From Flavobacterium sp. 83 (GTDB lineage: Bacteria; Bacteroidota; Bacteroidia; Flavobacteriales; Flavobacteriaceae), in contig NZ_JQMS01000001.1 of the NCBI RefSeq assembly GCF_000744835.1, positions 1,736,001 through 1,800,000 of the forward strand: a DNA stretch of 64,000 bases. The letters run 5' to 3'. Made by a program: the position numbers and the translations under genes. Positions 62,268 to 64,000 of this stretch are shown here, one piece after another; position 1 is the first letter of the stretch; the number at the start of each line of letters is the position of its first letter. The notes beneath the pieces are model-generated. The model did not search any database and was not told the origin of the DNA. It saw only the letters and a program-made list of their open reading frames with translations.

Positions 62268-64000
62268 TTATAGTGAGTAGCGAAGTGTAACTCCGTAAGT
62301 TCTTTGATCTCCTAAAACACCCGCATAATGTCCTGAATTTCCACCAGCTGGTAGTAATTGCTCAAAATAATCTTTGTTCAAAAGGTTACGTCCCCATATG
62401 TGAGCAGATAAACCATCTGCAACACGGAAACCTAAACGTGCGTTAAAAATAACGTAACCAGGAACGACTAAGTATTTTGAAGCAGAAGGGCTTGAAGAGA
62501 ATTCAGAACGGGCATAACCATCAAGAGCGATGAAGAATTTTCCTAAGTTTCCGAAAAATTTAGCATTTTTAGTATATTCACCTCCAAGGCTTCCTGCCCA
62601 TTTTGACACACCTGGCAAGTCAGTTCCAGATACATCTTTAAAAGATACCGCAGAGCCTGTTTCTTCTAATGGAAGTGGTGCATTGGTAAATTTAACATAT
62701 TTTCCGTCTGAATAAGTTGCAGCTGCATTGAAAGAAAAATGTTGATTAACTACAATGCTTGCATCTAGTTCAGCACCTTTTACACGTACTTTGTCAGCAT
62801 TAGCAAGATAGCCACGGTTTACACCTAATTCAGCCGCTTGAACATTGGTTTGGAAATCTTTAATTTCTGTGTTAAAGAAAGTAAGATTCAAAATAGAATT
62901 TTTGAAAGGAGAAGTTTTTACTCCAAATTCATAATGATTTACATCTTCTGGCTTAACTGTAGCAAGATCAGCTAAAGTTTGACCTGCTGCTGGAGTAGGA
63001 AGTCCCGCTACATTCACGCCAATTGGTTTGTAACTTTTTGCAAAAGTAGCATAAGCATTGATTTTATCAGTCGCTTTATAGGATACTGTTATATTTCCAG
63101 AAAAATCAGTGTTATCATTATTTGAGGAGAAATTTTGATCAGTATAAACTAGTTTTTTCAAAGCAAGTAATGCAGGGTCGGTTGTTTGAAGACCTCCGTA
63201 AGTTTTACGGTCGTAATCAGCATCTTTCTTGTCATAATTGTATCGTAAACCTGGTAATACGTGTAGTTTTTCTGTTATTGCCCAATCCAATTGACCGAAA
63301 ACTGCCGCACTCGTTGAATGTATTTTAGCATTGGTTTTTATTCCGTAACCTTCAAAAAGTCCTGGAGTTTTCCATAATGCACTAGTGGTACTTTGAGAAA
63401 AACGCCATTGCGCATTTCCTGATTCCTCTGTTCCTTTTGTTTTTGATGTTTGGTCTATAAAAAACACACCCACTACACCACTGATTTTAGAAGTAAGTTG
63501 ACCAGCATAACGTACCTCTTGAGTAATTTGTGTTTGTCTTGATGGATTTTGTGATTTGGCAAGTACTTGCAAACCTGTAAAGTCTCTGTCGTTAGATGGA
63601 TCCCAAGTCCAAAAACGCCAAGCTGTTGTTGAGGTTAGAGTTCCTCGTCCAATTTTTGAGTCGACATTAAGAGATGCTCCACCTAAATCTTGTCCAGAAC
63701 GCCAAGGTGTATCGTGGTCAATTTTTCTATCAAATGCATTTAAACTAGGAAGCTGGTAATTCAAATCGGCAATGATGGCATTAAATTGGCGATAAGCGGC
63801 TCTTTTAGTAGGAGCAACACCTGCAACTACTTGCGCATATCCGTCATTGTGTTGCGTTGTAATATCTGCAGCCAATGTAATAGTAGTATTTTCAGACGGT
63901 GTATAAAGCAATTGTCCTCTAATTCCTTGATTGTTTAGGGTATTGGTTGATTTTCCTGTTGTAACATTTTCTATTAAACCATCACGTTGTGTACCTGAAA
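62268..64000 (-). CDS. TonB-dependent outer-membrane receptor (partial, 5' end outside window)
   Basis: C-terminal part of an outer-membrane receptor: the frame is open to the right edge with no start or stop. The visible 577 residues are mostly barrel: repeated aromatic strand ends, TGRDG-like SGTQRDGLIENV at the edge, GRLTSTTAWRFWTWDPSNDRD-type strands, LHVLPGLRYNYDKKD, ATFAKSYKPIGVNV (the FAKSYKPG-like motif), VKPEDVNHYEFGVKTS, and the terminal RTYGVTLRYSL. No SusC-type features. Standing upstream of pstSCAB on the same strand, it may bring phosphate or phospho-compounds through the outer membrane (inference). Confidence 0.82.
   Translation of the reverse strand, partial: SGTQRDGLIENVTTGKSTNTLNNQGIRGQLLYTPSENTTITLAADITTQHNDGYAQVVAGVAPTKRAAYRQFNAIIADLNYQLPSLNAFDRKIDHDTPWRSGQDLGGASLNVDSKIGRGTLTSTTAWRFWTWDPSNDRDFTGLQVLAKSQNPSRQTQITQEVRYAGQLTSKISGVVGVFFIDQTSKTKGTEESGNAQWRFSQSTTSALWKTPGLFEGYGIKTNAKIHSTSAAVFGQLDWAITEKLHVLPGLRYNYDKKDADYDRKTYGGLQTTDPALLALKKLVYTDQNFSSNNDNTDFSGNITVSYKATDKINAYATFAKSYKPIGVNVAGLPTPAAGQTLADLATVKPEDVNHYEFGVKTSPFKNSILNLTFFNTEIKDFQTNVQAAELGVNRGYLANADKVRVKGAELDASIVVNQHFSFNAAATYSDGKYVKFTNAPLPLEETGSAVSFKDVSGTDLPGVSKWAGSLGGEYTKNAKFFGNLGKFFIALDGYARSEFSSSPSASKYLVVPGYVIFNARLGFRVADGLSAHIWGRNLLNKDYFEQLLPAGGNSGHYAGVLGDQRTYGVTLRYSL

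Overview
The window looks like chromosomal DNA of a Flavobacterium-type bacterium (Bacteroidota, Flavobacteriaceae). It is AT-rich. It carries gldKLMN, the core of the type IX secretion and gliding apparatus, a SusC/SusD glycan locus, the flavobacterial exosortase XrtF with its partner, and a short (287 aa) primary sigma factor. Many genes are preceded by the Bacteroidota promoter form TTG-N19..21-TAnnTTTG (best cases: upstream of der, the initiator tRNAs, miaB, rpsO and topA), and Shine-Dalgarno sequences are mostly absent.

Region 1 (1-16.1 kb) is a fructan (levan/inulin-type) utilization locus. It holds a hybrid two-component sensor-regulator (cut by the left edge), a divergent GH32-like lipoprotein, and an apparent operon of sugar porter, GH32 fructanase, SusC, SusD and a surface glycan-binding lipoprotein. 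A remnant of one fructokinase gene and an intact fructokinase follow. The two transcription units downstream of the regulator start with the same ~200 bp promoter block, laid out identically, so they are probably controlled together. An IS-end-like fragment sits in the terminator at the right border, consistent with a locus assembled by insertion and loss.

Region 2 (16.1-34.2 kb) is mainly core functions: rpe, sigA, pnp, rpsO, a free-methionine-sulfoxide reductase, xrtF and its partner, an ATP-cone/nuclease fusion next to a beta-CASP RNase-like protein, a probable copper uptake module (HYC_CC_PP protein, TonB receptor, HMA protein), a DedA protein, groEL/groES, and a run of secG, a TPR protein, lptE and a sigma-54-type activator.

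Region 3 (34.2-46.2 kb) starts with a GxxExxY gene boxed by perfect 33-bp inverted repeats. It continues with miaB, topA, an arginase-fold protein that has lost its metal ligands, gldKLMN and an FAD oxidoreductase. Region 4 (46.2-57.8 kb) holds an ABC-F protein, a divergent pair of lipid genes (App1-type phosphatase and diacylglycerol-kinase family), phhB, an LRR protein, two identical initiator tRNA genes, era, der and chrA. Region 5 (57.8-64 kb) is pstSCAB with a TonB receptor upstream, cut by the right edge.

There is no CRISPR array, prophage or intact transposase. The most notable items are the duplicated promoter block, the boxed GxxExxY cassette, the ATP-cone nuclease plus beta-CASP pair, the degenerate arginase beside the type IX secretion genes, and a dispersed structured repeat found upstream of both miaB and der.
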